A stretch of DNA of 64,000 bases from Xestospongia muta (GCA_963693285.1 OY848917.1:12586192-12650191); one strand, 5' to 3'. Shown: positions 23,860-39,961, counted from the stretch's first letter. The notes: generated by a model not told the origin, from the letters alone. Made by a program: numbers and translations.

Positions 23860-25000
23860 GTAATACTGGTATTGTGCCTAAGTTTATTCTGCAAAAAGTA
23901 TTTCCAAAGTACAATACTGATATGTTAATTGGGTTTCTTAAAAGTCTTCAGTTCTGTCATGTTTTAGAAGCAAATACACTGCAAATGTTCAAAATCAATA
24001 TATCATCTTCAATATCTTTGCCATCAGATGAGCTTTTATTTTTTCCATCTCTAATTTGTAATGAGCCACCAACAGTATTGTAATAGAAAATGGGTTAGGA
24101 TGGTGTCTCTGGTGTCCTGATCCTAACCAATTTCTCTCCACACGATTCCTTCACCTTCTTCTTTTTGTCCTTTCTTACAATTTTGTCTGCAACCCCACAA
24201 TATAGCTGGTGAAATTGCTGATTACCATCAAGAAGTCCAAATGTTAGCTTGTTGTTGCAATGTATGGACAAATGGCATTTACTGGAAGAGGGAGGAAGTC
24301 AAAGTTATTGTTGAAATATCCGAAAACTATCTCTGTGTTACAGTAATTATATCAGTGAATGTTGTCATGAAAAGCCGCAGCTTCTTTAATAATGTTATTA
24401 AGAGTGTATTAAAGTTGAGTGAGATGCACACATTCAAATGTGAGGAATACCTCATTGCTCCTAGCGATGTAGTAAAAGCTCATAGTCTTCTTGTCAAAGA
24501 TTGCACACTTTATAATATAAAAGATGTCACTCAATCAGTGCTTGCAAAATGTGCTGTTAGTAATGACAATGACACCAAGAGTGTGGGCATTGAACAAATT
24601 GTGGGACATTATGATCCCTTTCTTTCCATCACTCCTTCAGTGACAAAAGCACTTTTCAGTGCTGAGCTGCCACTTTGAGAGGACCACTTTCAACACATAG
24701 TGAATAGTTGTTCTTATTTCTCATCTTTACTCTTGTCATCAACTCACATGTCAGTAAAGGAACATTGCAGTCAACTCAGTGTGTATGCTGGATGTAATTC
24801 TTTGGTAAGCATAAATTAGGTTAAATATACATGTACAAGAAATCTATTGTCAATTTCTCATACATCATACTTGTACCACATTAATTTTGTACTGTACCAT
24901 ACTTACACTACTCTGTACTGTATCATAATTAATTCTATTATAGGACCTTGCTGATCCTCCATTAAATGAAGATGATATAGAAACTATATCTCATTGATTC
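23860..25000 (+). pseudogene. Broken copy of the Roco-type gene (COR region)
   Basis: Highly similar at nucleotide level to 18034-18981 plus the next intron and exon (19121-19187) of the intact gene. Relative to that gene it has a 1-nt loss near 24076, another near 24180, and a CGA-to-TGA nonsense change near 24677; the following exon ends early at a TGA near 24995. The ankyrin, Roc and Death parts are absent. Introns are kept, so this is a segmental duplicate. Its downstream sequence at about 25480-25655 still matches the intron before the Death exon of the intact gene. Confidence 0.9.
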
Positions 25001-25655
25001 ATCATGTTAACTGGTCAGCTAGTGTATAGTATTAGTGATTCATAAGTATTGGTTATAGACAACTTTTGGGGTGTATTGCAGATACAGTGTGCTGTGTAGT
25101 AAAACAAATACAAGGATTGTTATGTCACAGCATATGCTATATGTGTTATGTAATTCAATGTATGTTAGGCTATAATGTGCTTAGGGCTTGATAGCATAGA
25201 AATTCAAAGTGATGTCATAGTCCAGTATTTGTTTATGTCAGTGCTATATCTGTATACAAATGTCCCTTTTTTATAAACTGAACACCTCATCAGTACTTTG
25301 AGCTTCTATGTTGTTATGTCACCACTTGTTTTATTAATATGTGGATCTGTCTATAATGTGAGATGACATACCTAACCAAAGTAAGTATAAAAATCATTAA
25401 AACTAGTTTTAGTCAGCAATTATGTAGTTAATTTATCACATACAACTATTCATATATATATATATATATATATACCTTTAAGTTCAAGTGACATATCCAT
25501 GATTATGTTACTAGACCTTCTATCAGTAGACTCAAATAGTAAGTGTATTTTGTAAAGACCTTATAGAAGTTGTTAATTTCTGAAAGTAATAATATATAAG
25601 ATTCATTTTAATCATTAATTAGAAATGGACCATTGTTTTTTCTAGATACTTTGAA
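25001..25655. other. Remnant intron sequence of the Roco copy
   Basis: No exon. From about 25480 it matches 22545-22720, including the CTATCAG acceptor of the microexon and the TTTTTTCTAG acceptor of the Death exon. At about 25655 the match stops, and kinase sequence begins in place of the Death domain. Confidence 0.6.
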
Positions 25656-26220
25656 TTACTGGATGTATCTCTTGGTCTACTATATCTACATACACAAACT
25701 CCACCTATAATTCATCGTGACCTCACTGCTAACAATGTCTTACTCACCTCAGATATGATAGCTAAAATAACTGACTTTGGAATGTCTCGTATTTTTGATC
25801 CTGACCCTGCTAACGATTATGTGATTATGACAGTATGTCCTGGTAATATGATATATATGCCACCTGAACTACAAACTAGGGAAAAGTATAGAGGAACAAA
25901 TGATAACTTTGATAAATTAGATGTGTTCTCATTTGGTGTTTTCATACTTCATGTTTGCAGATAACAATGGCCACAATCAACTTGTACATTTGATGAACAC
26001 AACAGACCAAGAACAGAAGTACAGAGACGACAGTGTTTACTAGATCAAGTGGAGAATCATACAATGAGAATGCTAACCAAACAATGTCTTGTGATCAACC
26101 ACAGTCTAGACCACATACTAGTGATCTTGTAAGAAAGATTAATTATCAATTATTCCCTTGACTAAAGACTCGTCAAGGTATTAAAAATAATGATCATCAA
26201 CAACCATTAGATGATGATCA

Positions 26221-26264
26221 ATTAGCCATTGATTATCAACATTGGGTTATAATCAATGGCTAAT
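26221..26264. repeat. Perfect 16-bp inverted repeat
   Basis: Arms 26221-26236 and 26249-26264 are exact reverse complements around a 12-nt loop. It lies between the kinase and caspase-like blocks of pseudogene copy A, so it probably arose in, or inserted into, an intron. Confidence 0.9.
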
Positions 26265-27169
26265 TGAATTTCTTGATAATACAGAAATTATTATTTTGAT
26301 GAGTCAATTATTGAGAATGTTAAAAATCAACATAGCATTGATACAAGAGAGGTTACCAGATACACCTCTTACATATGAAATATGGTCCAAACCAATTAAG
26401 GAAGCAATTTTAACTGATAGCTCATTGCTTGATCTTTTTTTAGTTTAAAAAAAAGAAAAAAATTTTAAGAATTTGCATAACCACAGTATCAGTAGAAGTA
26501 ATATCGTTGTTATTACAATTGTTATTTAATGTTAGTATAATATAATAATGTCTTTTTATTAAATTTTTAGGACTAAATGGCATTGTAATCATTGTTAACA
26601 ATCTTGCCAAAGACGAATCTAACATACAACAGGAAGAAAATCATCAGAAAGTGTTCGAAAGTCTTTTTAAAACTTGCTTTTCTTGTTTTGTGTTTCTCTA
26701 ATCTTTCTTGTGAAGCTGTCCACATTCTACTTAAAGCAGTTTTGAGAGCATCTGAGCATTTTAATATAAACACATTTTCTCTAATTATTTTCAATAATGA
26801 CATTGTGTCAGCACAAGATGTATTGAACTATTTTTTTAATTGTCAAGTTACTGACAAACAAAACCTTACTTGTACTGTACATTACCTTATTTGTAAAGAC
26901 CACATTTGTTGCATAAAAATTTTTTAAACAAACACTTGTTTCGATATGGTTGCTACATAGCTATTTTGTAATTGATGTTTACCAATATATTTGTTCTGAA
27001 TATTGAAGTTAGAAAATAAAACATCTTGGGCCACAAAGCAATTTATATAAACACTCATAAAAAACTTTCTGTGGAACAAGTGAAGTTTTCACAAGAAACA
27101 TACATCTTTATTAATTATAATTACTAAAGCTAAGCTCATATTAAAGGTGTATCATAGACTATGCAATAG

Positions 27170-27745
27170 TGTTGTAATTGTTTAACAATAACTAAAACTA
27201 AAACCATTTTTGTAAAAGGGAAATCATTATTGTTAACAATAACAAAACTATAACTAAAATTAGTTAGAAATCATTAACAAACAATAACTAAAACAAAAAT
27301 TGCAGCTCTATACTAGTAAAATAAGAAAAAAATTAACACGTTGATGTGTAAACAAGGTGCATAGACCTATTGAATGGTCAAAGAACTTTTACAATACCAC
27401 GAATCATCACCTGACTTGGCTGTTTATATGAGGATTTATTTGTTTTGTTCAAAAGGAGAAAAACATTATAATGGAAAAAGAGTCAGCTTTGGCAAAGTCA
27501 AAAAGGTCCCAAAGTAATTTTACTTAAACATTTGACATTGTACATTTGGCACTTAAATGTTATCCTTTAAAATAGACTTTCATCAATAACAATAACAAAA
27601 ATTCGATTCACTAACAATAACTAAAGCAAATACTCACATCAATTTTGTGAACAATCAATAACAAAAACTAAAATTAAAACAAATTTTGTACAATAACAAT
27701 AACAGTAACTAAATACAAATTCAATACTTTTACAACACTACTATG
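27170..27745. repeat. AACTAAAA-rich dispersed repeat R4, copy 2
   Basis: Degenerate AACTAAAACTAAAATT and AACAATAACA units, shared with 15280-15700. It is inserted between the caspase-like and ApoL-like blocks of pseudogene copy A. No coding content. Confidence 0.6.
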
Positions 27746-27784
27746 CAATGACAAATGTAAGAAGGTTCTTTGATACAATGCTTT

Positions 27785-27864
27785 TTAATAGTTTTAGAGT
27801 TTAATGAAGAGTTCGTAGATTCATGTACCAAAGGACCTTTTTAATTAAACTCTAAAACTATTAA
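27785..27864. repeat. Perfect 20-bp inverted repeat with 40-nt loop
   Basis: Arms 27785-27804 and 27845-27864 are exact reverse complements. This sits just before the acceptor of the ApoL-like block of pseudogene copy A and right after repeat R4. It could be the end of a small hairpin element. Confidence 0.9.
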
Positions 27865-28844
27865 GAGCATGACTGACTCAGCCATACATATTATAATTTT
27901 TCATTTTTTGTTTATACTATTTCTGTTTATTAGTAAGAACAAACAACTTCAATGCCTAGCCATGGAACATCAGGCATTCTTTGCTATTTGGTGTTCAGCT
28001 TGTCACCAAACAATCAAGTTACTCAAAGAGCATAAACATAAAGTGTCAAAGATAGTTAGAGATGTCAGAATGGCTAAAATAGCCAGTTCAGCAACAAGTC
28101 TAGTTTTTGGAGGAAGTCTTACTATAATTGGTCTATTTCTTATTAGACCATCAGTTTGATTGACACTAGCTGGAGCTGGTGTGGGAGCTGCAGGAACTGC
28201 TACTAAAGCTAGTGCTTCATTCGTCTCTAAAGTAATGTCTAACAGTAAAGTAAAGAAAGCACGAGAACATATCAAGCTTGATCAACAGATGAGTGAACAT
28301 GTTAACAAAAGAGATAGTGATTACAATGAGGCTATCAAAAATACTACTATAGTAACTGATTCAATATATGCAGTAATTGGTGTTGGAGGTCGTCTTAGTG
28401 TTGGTGTTACTAAGGGTATAGCAGGAGGTGTTGAGGCAGGAATACAAGCTGGGTTAGCAGCTGTTAGGGTTGGTAGTGTTGGACTTTAAAGTTGCTGCTA
28501 TTCCAGGAGATGTAGTTGATGGAATTGGATTATTAGTCATTGCACCTCTTGATATCTACCAGATTGGTAAAAATAGCTATGACCTATATGCAACTTATAG
28601 TAATGGAGAAAATGAAAGTGATGCAAATACTAAGTGGTATATTGAACAGATTAAGAAGATGAAAGAATAGTTAAACAAAATTGAACCACATCAGGATAAT
28701 GATGACAATGATGATCAACATGAGAGTACAGAAGATAATCATCAGCAATTTATTGCTACCATGGCGACTACACAAATGCAAACAGATTGATGACATTGCA
28801 TTGACAAGATATAATTATTGTTTTTAAAATATAACATGCCTTAT

Positions 28845-29440
28845 ATTTTTTGTGAAAATATTCCTATTCTAATAATGGAGTATCTATCAATGTCACTGAC
28901 TAACTATCTGGAACAGAACAAGATAATTCCCAATCATATTAAGAACTCAATATTACTGGATGTATCTCTTGGTCTACTATATCTACACACACAAACTCCA
29001 CATATAATTCATTGTGACCTTCCTGCTAACAATGTCTTACTCACTTCACTAACTTTGGAGTGTCACATATTTTTTAGCCTGAATCTGGTGAACATTACAT
29101 GAGAATGACCACTTGTCCTAGTACACTGGTACAAATGCCACCTGAACACTGACATCTGACTACACAGTAACAAGTGATAATTAACTTTGATAAATTAGAT
29201 GTGTTTTCATTTGGTGTTCTCATACCTCGTGTCTACACACAACAATGGCAACAACTAAGTGATGTCTTCAATGAACATAAACTGACAAAGATTGAGGTTC
29301 AGAGATGACAACATTTATTAAATAAAGTGGACAGCAATGTTATGAAACAGTTAGCTGAGGAATGTCTACATAATTTACCTGAGTCTAGGCCACATACTGA
29401 TGATCTTGTGACATGTTTTGAAGTTAATTTAATATAATAA
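28845..29440 (+). pseudogene. Kinase C-lobe fragment (copy B)
   Basis: Very similar to 40915-41470. It reads ENIPILIMEYLSMSLTNYL, then [14 protein letters not shown] and an HCDLPANN catalytic loop, after which an indel removes the DFG region from frame. Later [10 protein letters not shown] is recognisable, and the block ends near DLVTCFEV. There is no N-lobe. It may once have belonged with the Death-domain exons 400 bp downstream, since copies in this family end at phase 1 and the next exon begins at phase 1. Confidence 0.8.
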
Positions 29441-29822
29441 TAAGTTTTACAGCACATAGGTAGTGAAGTAATATATAAGTTAACATAAACAAGTGTTGTG
29501 AGGATGATACCAAGTTGTGGTGAGAACCTAAATACTTATAATTGACAGTTTAATTAGATGCAAAAATTACAAAGGTAGACAACATGCCAAGTACAGATCT
29601 TTCTGAGACATTATACGACTTTAAAAAGTCCCAGTAGAAACAGTATAGGTGTTAGAAATCAATTTGGACACCTAATTAAGCTAGTATTTTATAAACACAG
29701 GACAAAATATAGTTATAACGAGTTTCCGACAAAATATTAATAGAACATGTGATATCAGGGTTAATATAACCAGTATACTATGGTAATATAACATATATAT
29801 TTATAATTTTGTTTGTTTTTAG

Positions 29823-30583
29823 GGATTCAAATCACTGATAAATATAGAATTTATAGCGCTATAAGTGATAGACCAGTAGAAGTTCGTGCCATAAGTGAGT
29901 GTATGTCATATCTTAGTAAGTTAATGTAACAAATAAATTGTTTATTTTATGTGACCACATAATAACAGTACCTTTTGGTAACAGAATTTGACAATGATTT
30001 TAAAATTTATAATTGGAAACATCATTTTCTTTAACTTATCAAATGTCTCCCATAACCTTCTCTATTGAGTATTGACATTCTAGTGCTGTACTATTGTCCT
30101 CAATAGCAATAATATACAGCACTGTTAACTTCTACCTTTGTAAGATACTATTAAAAATTTAACAAGCTAGTCATGAAGAAAAACAAAGTACAGAACCACA
30201 GTAGCATAATGTGTATAACCAATGTTAAATGCTATATACATCAGCACTCTGTCTTCATTTACAATTTCTTTACATTTACAGCTAACAAACAAGAGAAACA
30301 TACTCTGTTGAGGATGCTTTCTTCTGTGACAACAAAATGGTTTGAGATAGGAGATCTACTTGGAGTTGACTATAATACTATTGAGGGGTTGCATTATTCT
30401 AATTACTCTGACCAAGTGAAGATGTCAAAGATGTTACAGAGCTGGTTGGACAATAAGCCTACTCCAGTAACATGGGATAATATCATTAATGTCATTGAGG
30501 GTCCTCTACAAAAGAAATCACTTGCTATTGAGATATACAAATTCCTTATGGATAGATTTAGGTATACATATATATATTATTAA
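29823..30583 (+). CDS. Two exons encoding a Death domain, 5' partial
   Basis: Exon 29823-29894 (acceptor TTTTTAG, donor GTGAGT) joins in phase to exon 30282-30583. The second exon encodes a Death domain: KQEKHTLLRMLSSVTTKWFE, IGDLLGVDYNTIEGL, KMSKMLQSWLDNKPTPVTWD, then INVIEGP, ending at TAA. It aligns well with the Death domain of the Roco gene at 22719-23011, including a shared TPV.W and IEGP. The exon could also splice at 30562. No start codon or N-terminal domain is identified. The nearest upstream candidate is kinase fragment copy B, which would give a kinase-Death protein, but that link is inference. Death domains assemble adaptor complexes in apoptosis and innate immunity. Confidence 0.6.
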
Positions 30584-31639
30584 ATTATTACTGCAATAAT
30601 GTACATGCTAGCACATGTGATTATAAGTGAAACTAATCAGTTTAAACAAACATTATTTTGTTATTGTAGTATTATTGCACTTTATTTTCATAAGTTCTAA
30701 TTACCAATATTTCTTGTATAATTATAGATGAATTCATAATAGTTGGTACAACCACATGTGCAAAAGAAAAAGATACGTTTAATATGTAAATATTTAATTA
30801 CATTACTTATCATGAAGAATTTACCTTTCTATAAAGAATCATAATATAATCGTCAGTATACGGTACATTGTGCAACAGCACTCATTCATGCTACTATAAT
30901 TATACAAATAAATAAAATTTCAATAAAATTGTTAGAAGACAATAAAAATCTAATCTCCTTAAAAAAGAGAACACAGTTTACTGACACAGAAACTCAAGTC
31001 AACACCACATAGAACAGGCCACATGGTAGGACAGAATATTGTCCTACAAACTTTCATTAATGATTTCTTTTTTTTTCAAACAATAATTTAAATTATAACT
31101 CATAAAAATGGCATCTCTCACAGATGCTACTTAATTCCAAGCTCTATGCAAACCACTACTTTCATTGTTAAAAGCGCTCAAAATAAGACTTCTAAAAGCA
31201 GATTCCTTTACTACTACTACATAATTTTTTGTGTTAAAATATTTTTTAAGACTCTCCTACATTTATAGTTGTTGTGGCATAAAAAGAGCACAGAAAGAAA
31301 GAATGTTGTGCCATCTCTCTATAGGCAGTGCTACCACTTGCCTGATAAATTTTTTTAATATGAAATGATTTTTCATGTCACAGAATGTTTCATGACATCA
31401 AACTACTAAATAATAAATGTTTTCTTCTTTTGTTAGATACACATTGGACCTAATTCCATTTTTATTATTGTATAGCAAGTAACTTTGATGATAAATTGAA
31501 AAAAATGTTTTCTTTGATATTTTAACAATTTTTTAATTTCTTTAGCCTGTTATTAGTTGGCTTGAATGAAAGAAAATAATAAGTTAACTTTGTTGATTTA
31601 ATTGTAAGGATAAATCAGTGAAGTGTAATCATGATGTTC
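30584..31639. other. Spacer, no gene
   Basis: AT-rich, no supported exon. It may contain a last short exon of the Death-domain gene, because an ATTATAG acceptor at 30727 would place a stop two codons later if the donor at 30562 is used. Confidence 0.45.
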
Positions 31640-31810
31640 TTTGTAGTCTAATTTGAACATTGACACCAGTCATAATAATGACATGATATATACAAGAGGA
31701 GTGGTCAGTACCTGTTTCAACAGGATTATATTAACATTGGAACATGAGTAAAATCTGATGGAGGAAATAAAGTAAGAAGACATAAAATATAACATATTTT
31801 GTTTTGCTAC
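31640..31810. repeat. Segmental duplication R3, left part of copy 1
   Basis: Matches 43180-43350 with scattered changes. The match stops exactly where the LINE begins and resumes after it at about 34984, so R3 copy 1 was split by the LINE. Confidence 0.85.
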
Positions 31811-32158
31811 ACAACACGTGAGACTATATCTCTCTCCCCTGTCGTAAAACCTGATCAATCTATTTCTGAAAGGAGAATCATAAAAATACTTCTCACTGAA
31901 AGATGGAAACTTATTCAGGCTGGTTCAGATCGTCGCTCAATCAAACTCAGGAGCTCATGTCTTTACCTAAATGGCCATCTTCATGGTAAAGTTGTTAATG
32001 ACGCCTACTCTGTGGCTCCTTTCTTAAGTGACTTGGCACCTGAACTCTCTGATCTCTCTAATGTCAACAATGGTGCAACTCAAACCCAATCTACCTCCTC
32101 CTCCTCCTCCCTTCCTTCCAGTTGACTATCATTATGTCTATGGAACTCTAGAAGTCTC

Positions 32159-32995
32159 ATGAGAAAACTGCGTGACTTCCAGTCATTTGTATACTCCTTG
32201 TCACTCCATATTATAGCAATTACTGAGACTTGGCTTTCACCTTCTATTTTTGATGGCGAAATTTTGTCAACTGGTTTCACACTTTATCACAAAGATAGGA
32301 AAACTCGTGGTGGTGGAGTTCTGTTGGCTATTCATCATTCCCTCCCTTCTCTTCAACTCCAGTCACCACCTGACCTTGAAGTTGTCACAGTACAAATAAT
32401 GACTAGGGGCACTCCTCTCATTTGTATTGTCTACGTTCCACCTAACTCAGACAACAATTACTGTTTGGCCATTGTAGACTACCTGAACTCTATCTCAGCC
32501 AATCATCAAATACTTATTCTAGGTGATTTTAACTCTCCTGACATCTGCTGGTCTACACTCACTGGTCATTCGTCCTCTTCTAGAGCTCTTAGTGACCTCT
32601 TATTTCGTCATAACCTTTCACAACTGGTTGATTTTCTGACTCATGTCAGTGGTAGCACACTTGATCTTATAATAAGATCACCTGGATTTAATGTCACAGA
32701 TCTCAAGATTTTACCCTTGTCAACTCTTCAGTCAGATCATCATATGCTTGGTTTCTCTCTTCCCCTACTGAATCACTCAGCTCATGCCACTAGTTCCTTG
32801 TCCCGTGTTTCTCTGGACTACAGGCAAGCTGATTTTGATGCCATTTCCTCTTTTCTGCTGGACTATGACTTTAGCTCATACTACAAATCTTACGATATTC
32901 AGTTTCTTTGGGGATACCTCAAAGACACTATACTCTCATCTATCTCTCTCTTTACTCCAGCTGTCAAAAAAAGGTCTCACTGTTACCCTCAATGA
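32159..32995 (+). pseudogene. LINE endonuclease domain
   Basis: An open stretch of about 278 codons with the apurinic-type endonuclease signatures ITETWLS (catalytic Glu), YVPP, ILGDFN (Asp and Asn) and QSDHH (Asp-His pair). This domain nicks target DNA to prime reverse transcription. All visible catalytic residues are kept, but the frame ends before the reverse transcriptase because of an indel near 32970-32995. Confidence 0.9.
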
Positions 32996-33516
32996 TTCAC
33001 CTCCTCAGTTAGATACCAGCTCCACAAGGTTCACTCCCAAAGGAAGAAATGCAGGATTAATCCAACTCCTCAGAACACATCATGCCTCTCTGCTGCTAAA
33101 TCCCTTCTTCACACTGAAATCTCCAATTCGAGAACCGCCTCTTTGGTAGAAGCTTTTGCTTTCTCTAAAAACTCCAGAATCTATAATTATATCAGGAGCT
33201 TCTCAAAGATTGGTGGTATCCCAGCTGTACTTCAGTATCAATCCAAATCACTTACCTCTGCTATTGACAAGGCAAATGCTCTCAATGATTTTTTCACTCA
33301 GTCTTCAACTCATGTCAGACTGATGTTGCTGTGGCAGATTTACCATATCCGGATAACTGTCTGTGTTCCGTCTCTATCACTGAGAAGGATACATATGCTG
33401 TTCTCTCCTCTCTAAATCCTACTAACGCTATGAGTGGAGATGGTATCCCTCCTGTTGTTCTCCAGCGATGTGCTGTTGCTCTTACAGAGCCTGTTCATCA
33501 TCTGTTTTCTTAGTGT

Positions 33517-34786
33517 TTGTCTCAGTCCTACCTACCTAAAGAGTGGCGTAATCATGACATCACTCTTATCCCTAAATCCAAACAAAAATTTTCTGTCTCC
33601 AATTACCATCCGATATCACTCCTCTCCTGTATACCAAAGGCTCTTGAGAGGCTTGTGTTTGATAAGATCAGTGACTTTGTTTTTCAAAATTGTATCTCAC
33701 ATTGCCAGTTCGGTTTTGTACATAACCGTTCCACCCTGCAGCAGCTTCTCCAGTATCTTGATTTTCTACATACTTCCTTTGATAACAGCTGATTCAATTT
33801 ATCTGGATATACGAAAGGCTTTTGACTCCGTCTCTCACAGTAAAGTACTTGGTAAACTGTGGACTTGTCATCTTACTGGCAGTTTGTGGCACTTCTTCAA
33901 GTGCTATCTCACAGACAGGAAGCAACGTGTCATTGTCGATGGTGAGGTGTCTCGTTGGCTTCCTGTTACCTCTGGTGTGCCTCAGGGCAGTATCCTGGGA
34001 CCGTTACTGTTCATCATTTACATCAATGATCTTCCTACAGCCCTTTACTTCTCAGTTTCATATTTATTTGCTGATGACACTAAATGCTGTAAAGCCATTA
34101 TGTCACTCAATGACGCCACGTCCCTTCAAGCTGATCTTGACAACCTCAGTGAATGGTGTCAGGAGAATGACATGTCATTTAATGCTACAAAATCCTGTCT
34201 CCTACGTTTCTGTAATAGAGCTAGAGATGTCACTTTGTTTGATTACTCCATCAATGGTACTGACATCACCTCTCAGGATCACTTTAGAGATCTTGGTGTT
34301 ATTTTCTCATCAGACCTTTCATGGACAGAGCACTACAATACACTGACTGCTAAAGCGTCTCAGACTCTTGGTTCAGTCAGACGATCATTCTCTTTGTCTG
34401 TACCAATCTGAGTCAAGAAATGCCTCTTTCTCTCTCTCGTGAGGTCAAGACTGACATATTGTTCACAGGTGTGGAGACCTAGTCTCATCAAAGACATTTG
34501 TCTTCTGCAGCAGATACAATGGAGGAGTACCAAATATATTCTCAATGACTACCAATCCGACTATAAATCCAGACTAATTTCCCTCAACCTTCTCCCACTC
34601 ATGTATACTTATGAGCTCTTGCATATCCTTTTTCTGGTACGTAGCTTGAAACAACCTGATCCCTGTCTTCCTATTAATGACTATATCTCATTCATCATCA
34701 ACCAAAGCAGGTCATACTCTAAAACTCGGCATTCTCTTACTTCTCTTTCCAGTCACTCATACTTCAAGAGAGTTGCCAGGTTATGA
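33517..34786 (+). pseudogene. LINE reverse transcriptase and C-terminal region
   Basis: Reads through several frames. 33517-33792 carries YLPKEWRNHDITLIPKSK and FGFVHNRSTLQQLL. A frameshift near 33790 leads into DIRKAFDSVSHSKVL (RT motif A), SGVPQGSILGPLLF (motif B) and YLFADDTK (catalytic YxDD box as FADD). Another shift near 34410 leads to the C-terminal YCSQVWRPSLIKD region ending at 34786. Catalytic aspartates are present, but the frame is broken at least twice. Confidence 0.9.
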
Positions 34787-35429
34787 AACGCTCTACCTCC
34801 TATTGATCTTAATTGTTCACTCCCTGCCATAAAATTTCACCTCAACCAGTTTCTGTGAAACCACTTCATCAACAACTTTAACCCAGATCTACCCTGTATA
34901 TATCATTTTTTATGTCCTTGAACCAAGTGTGCTCAGATGCATCGGTCTCCGAATTTTACGTCTCTTTATAAAATTAAAAAAAATTAACATCATTGAACAT
35001 AAGATAACCACACCTACTTCTAGGCTGAGTTTCACTAGAAGACACATGCCCTCCACTGGATCATACCTTCTGACTTTGAATCATCTCTTCTATTGAGTAC
35101 ATATGATATCAAGGTATGAAAGGAAAGTATCTTTTTTATCTTCATTTAGTTCTCTCTCTCTAGCTCACACACACACAGGTATCAACAAGACATCTCTAGA
35201 GATAGTGGTATTTTGTGTACAAAAGAAGTAGACAAATCCTTTCTTGAATAGATAAATCATAAAACAGTCATAAATCATAACAACTAGTGTCTATAATATC
35301 TACATTATTGTGAATAGAATCCTAACTTAGATTAATTATACTCTGTCCAAGTTGAGTTGGGCCCTTCATTAAAAAATGATTGAGTATGTCAGTGCATGTT
35401 AAAAATTATGTTTTCTCCCTCTCTCTATT

Positions 35430-39270
<3,841 letters not shown>

Positions 39271-39341
39271 TTACTCAATAAAATACACAGCTGTCCTATC
39301 TTATTTTATAGTGTTATGAATGCCATTGGTAAGAAATTACT

Positions 39342-39455
39342 TGTGTTTTTGATTGAATAGACTATGTAACCATGTTCACTGTGTTTTTGATTGAATAGAC
39401 TATGTAACCATGTTCACTGTGTTTTTGATTGAATAGACTATGTAACCATGTTCAC
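39342..39455. repeat. Three tandem 38-bp units
   Basis: The unit tgtgtttttgattgaataga plus 18 more bases occurs three times without change. It lies just downstream of the PRPF8 pseudogene end. Each unit contains a TAG/TGA-rich non-coding sequence. Confidence 0.95.
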
Positions 39456-39656
39456 TGTTTATAGTCTTGTGTGCTGTCTTCTTAATGGATTTATTATGTT
39501 AATATTCTATTCTTAATAGATCTGGTAGTACTATGTTTTTAATGATCTAGTGTATGAAGAAGTTAACAGATCTGCCATTGACCACAATGTGGGGAGAATA
39601 AAGAAGGAATCAGAGGAATTTCTAAGACCTGGACTCTGGACTGGACGGAAATCATT

Positions 39657-39722
39657 CATGGGACATATGCAAATTATATTTAATTTAAACTTATATAGGA
39701 GTATAATTTGCACGTGGCCCAT
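39657..39722. repeat. Imperfect 22-bp inverted repeat
   Basis: Arms at about 39657-39678 and 39701-39722 pair over 22 bp with a few mismatches in the middle. It lies in a small open stretch of unknown nature between the PRPF8 pseudogene and the kinase gene. It could be a hairpin element. Confidence 0.7.
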
Positions 39723-39961
39723 GTTATTAAACAATGACAGTACTAGTCATTGATTGTGTATATAGACTAAATAACCTAACATAATCTATACAATCTATAG
39801 TGTTTCTTCCCACCACATTAACTATATATGCATAACTTCCTGCATGGGTAAAATAATATAGCCTAGGTTAACGAGGGGTTATAACTCAACTGTTTCCAGT
39901 GGAGGATTTATAAACCACTTGAGGGTCTGAAATTACTATCAGCTAATTTATTTCAATCCCA

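Larger units (their letters stand above)
25656..28790 (+). pseudogene. Decayed kinase-pseudocaspase-ApoL-like gene (copy A)
   Basis: Three blocks match the gene at 39962-43024 in order. Block one, 25656-26130, is a kinase C-lobe with a canonical [18 protein letters not shown] and DVFSFGV, but no N-lobe and with an early stop. Block two, about 26570-26925, matches the caspase-like part with frameshifts. Block three, 27908-28790, is the ApoL-like part; it is longer than in the better copy, with a hydrophobic GGSLTIIGL segment, a TGA near 28158, a glycine- and alanine-rich stretch (LTLAGAGVGAAGTATKAS), a further SVGVTKGIAGGVEAGIQAG segment, a frameshift near 28485, and the shared APLDIYQIGKNSYDL end. 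Repeat R4 copy 2 is inserted between blocks two and three. Clearly non-functional as one protein. Confidence 0.82.
31803..34983 (+). mobile_element. CR1/Jockey-like LINE, defective
   Basis: A non-LTR retrotransposon in the plus direction. It contains an ORF1 tail (KILLTERWKLIQAGSDR, about 31885), an AP-type endonuclease at 32159-32995, a reverse transcriptase at about 33517-34411, and a conserved C-terminal region (YCSQVWRPSLIKDI...SDYKSRLISLNLLPL) at 34439-34786. It ends in AT-rich sequence near 34983. Several frameshifts break ORF2. It seems long in its 5' direction but lacks most of ORF1. It lies inside the R3 duplication. Confidence 0.92.
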
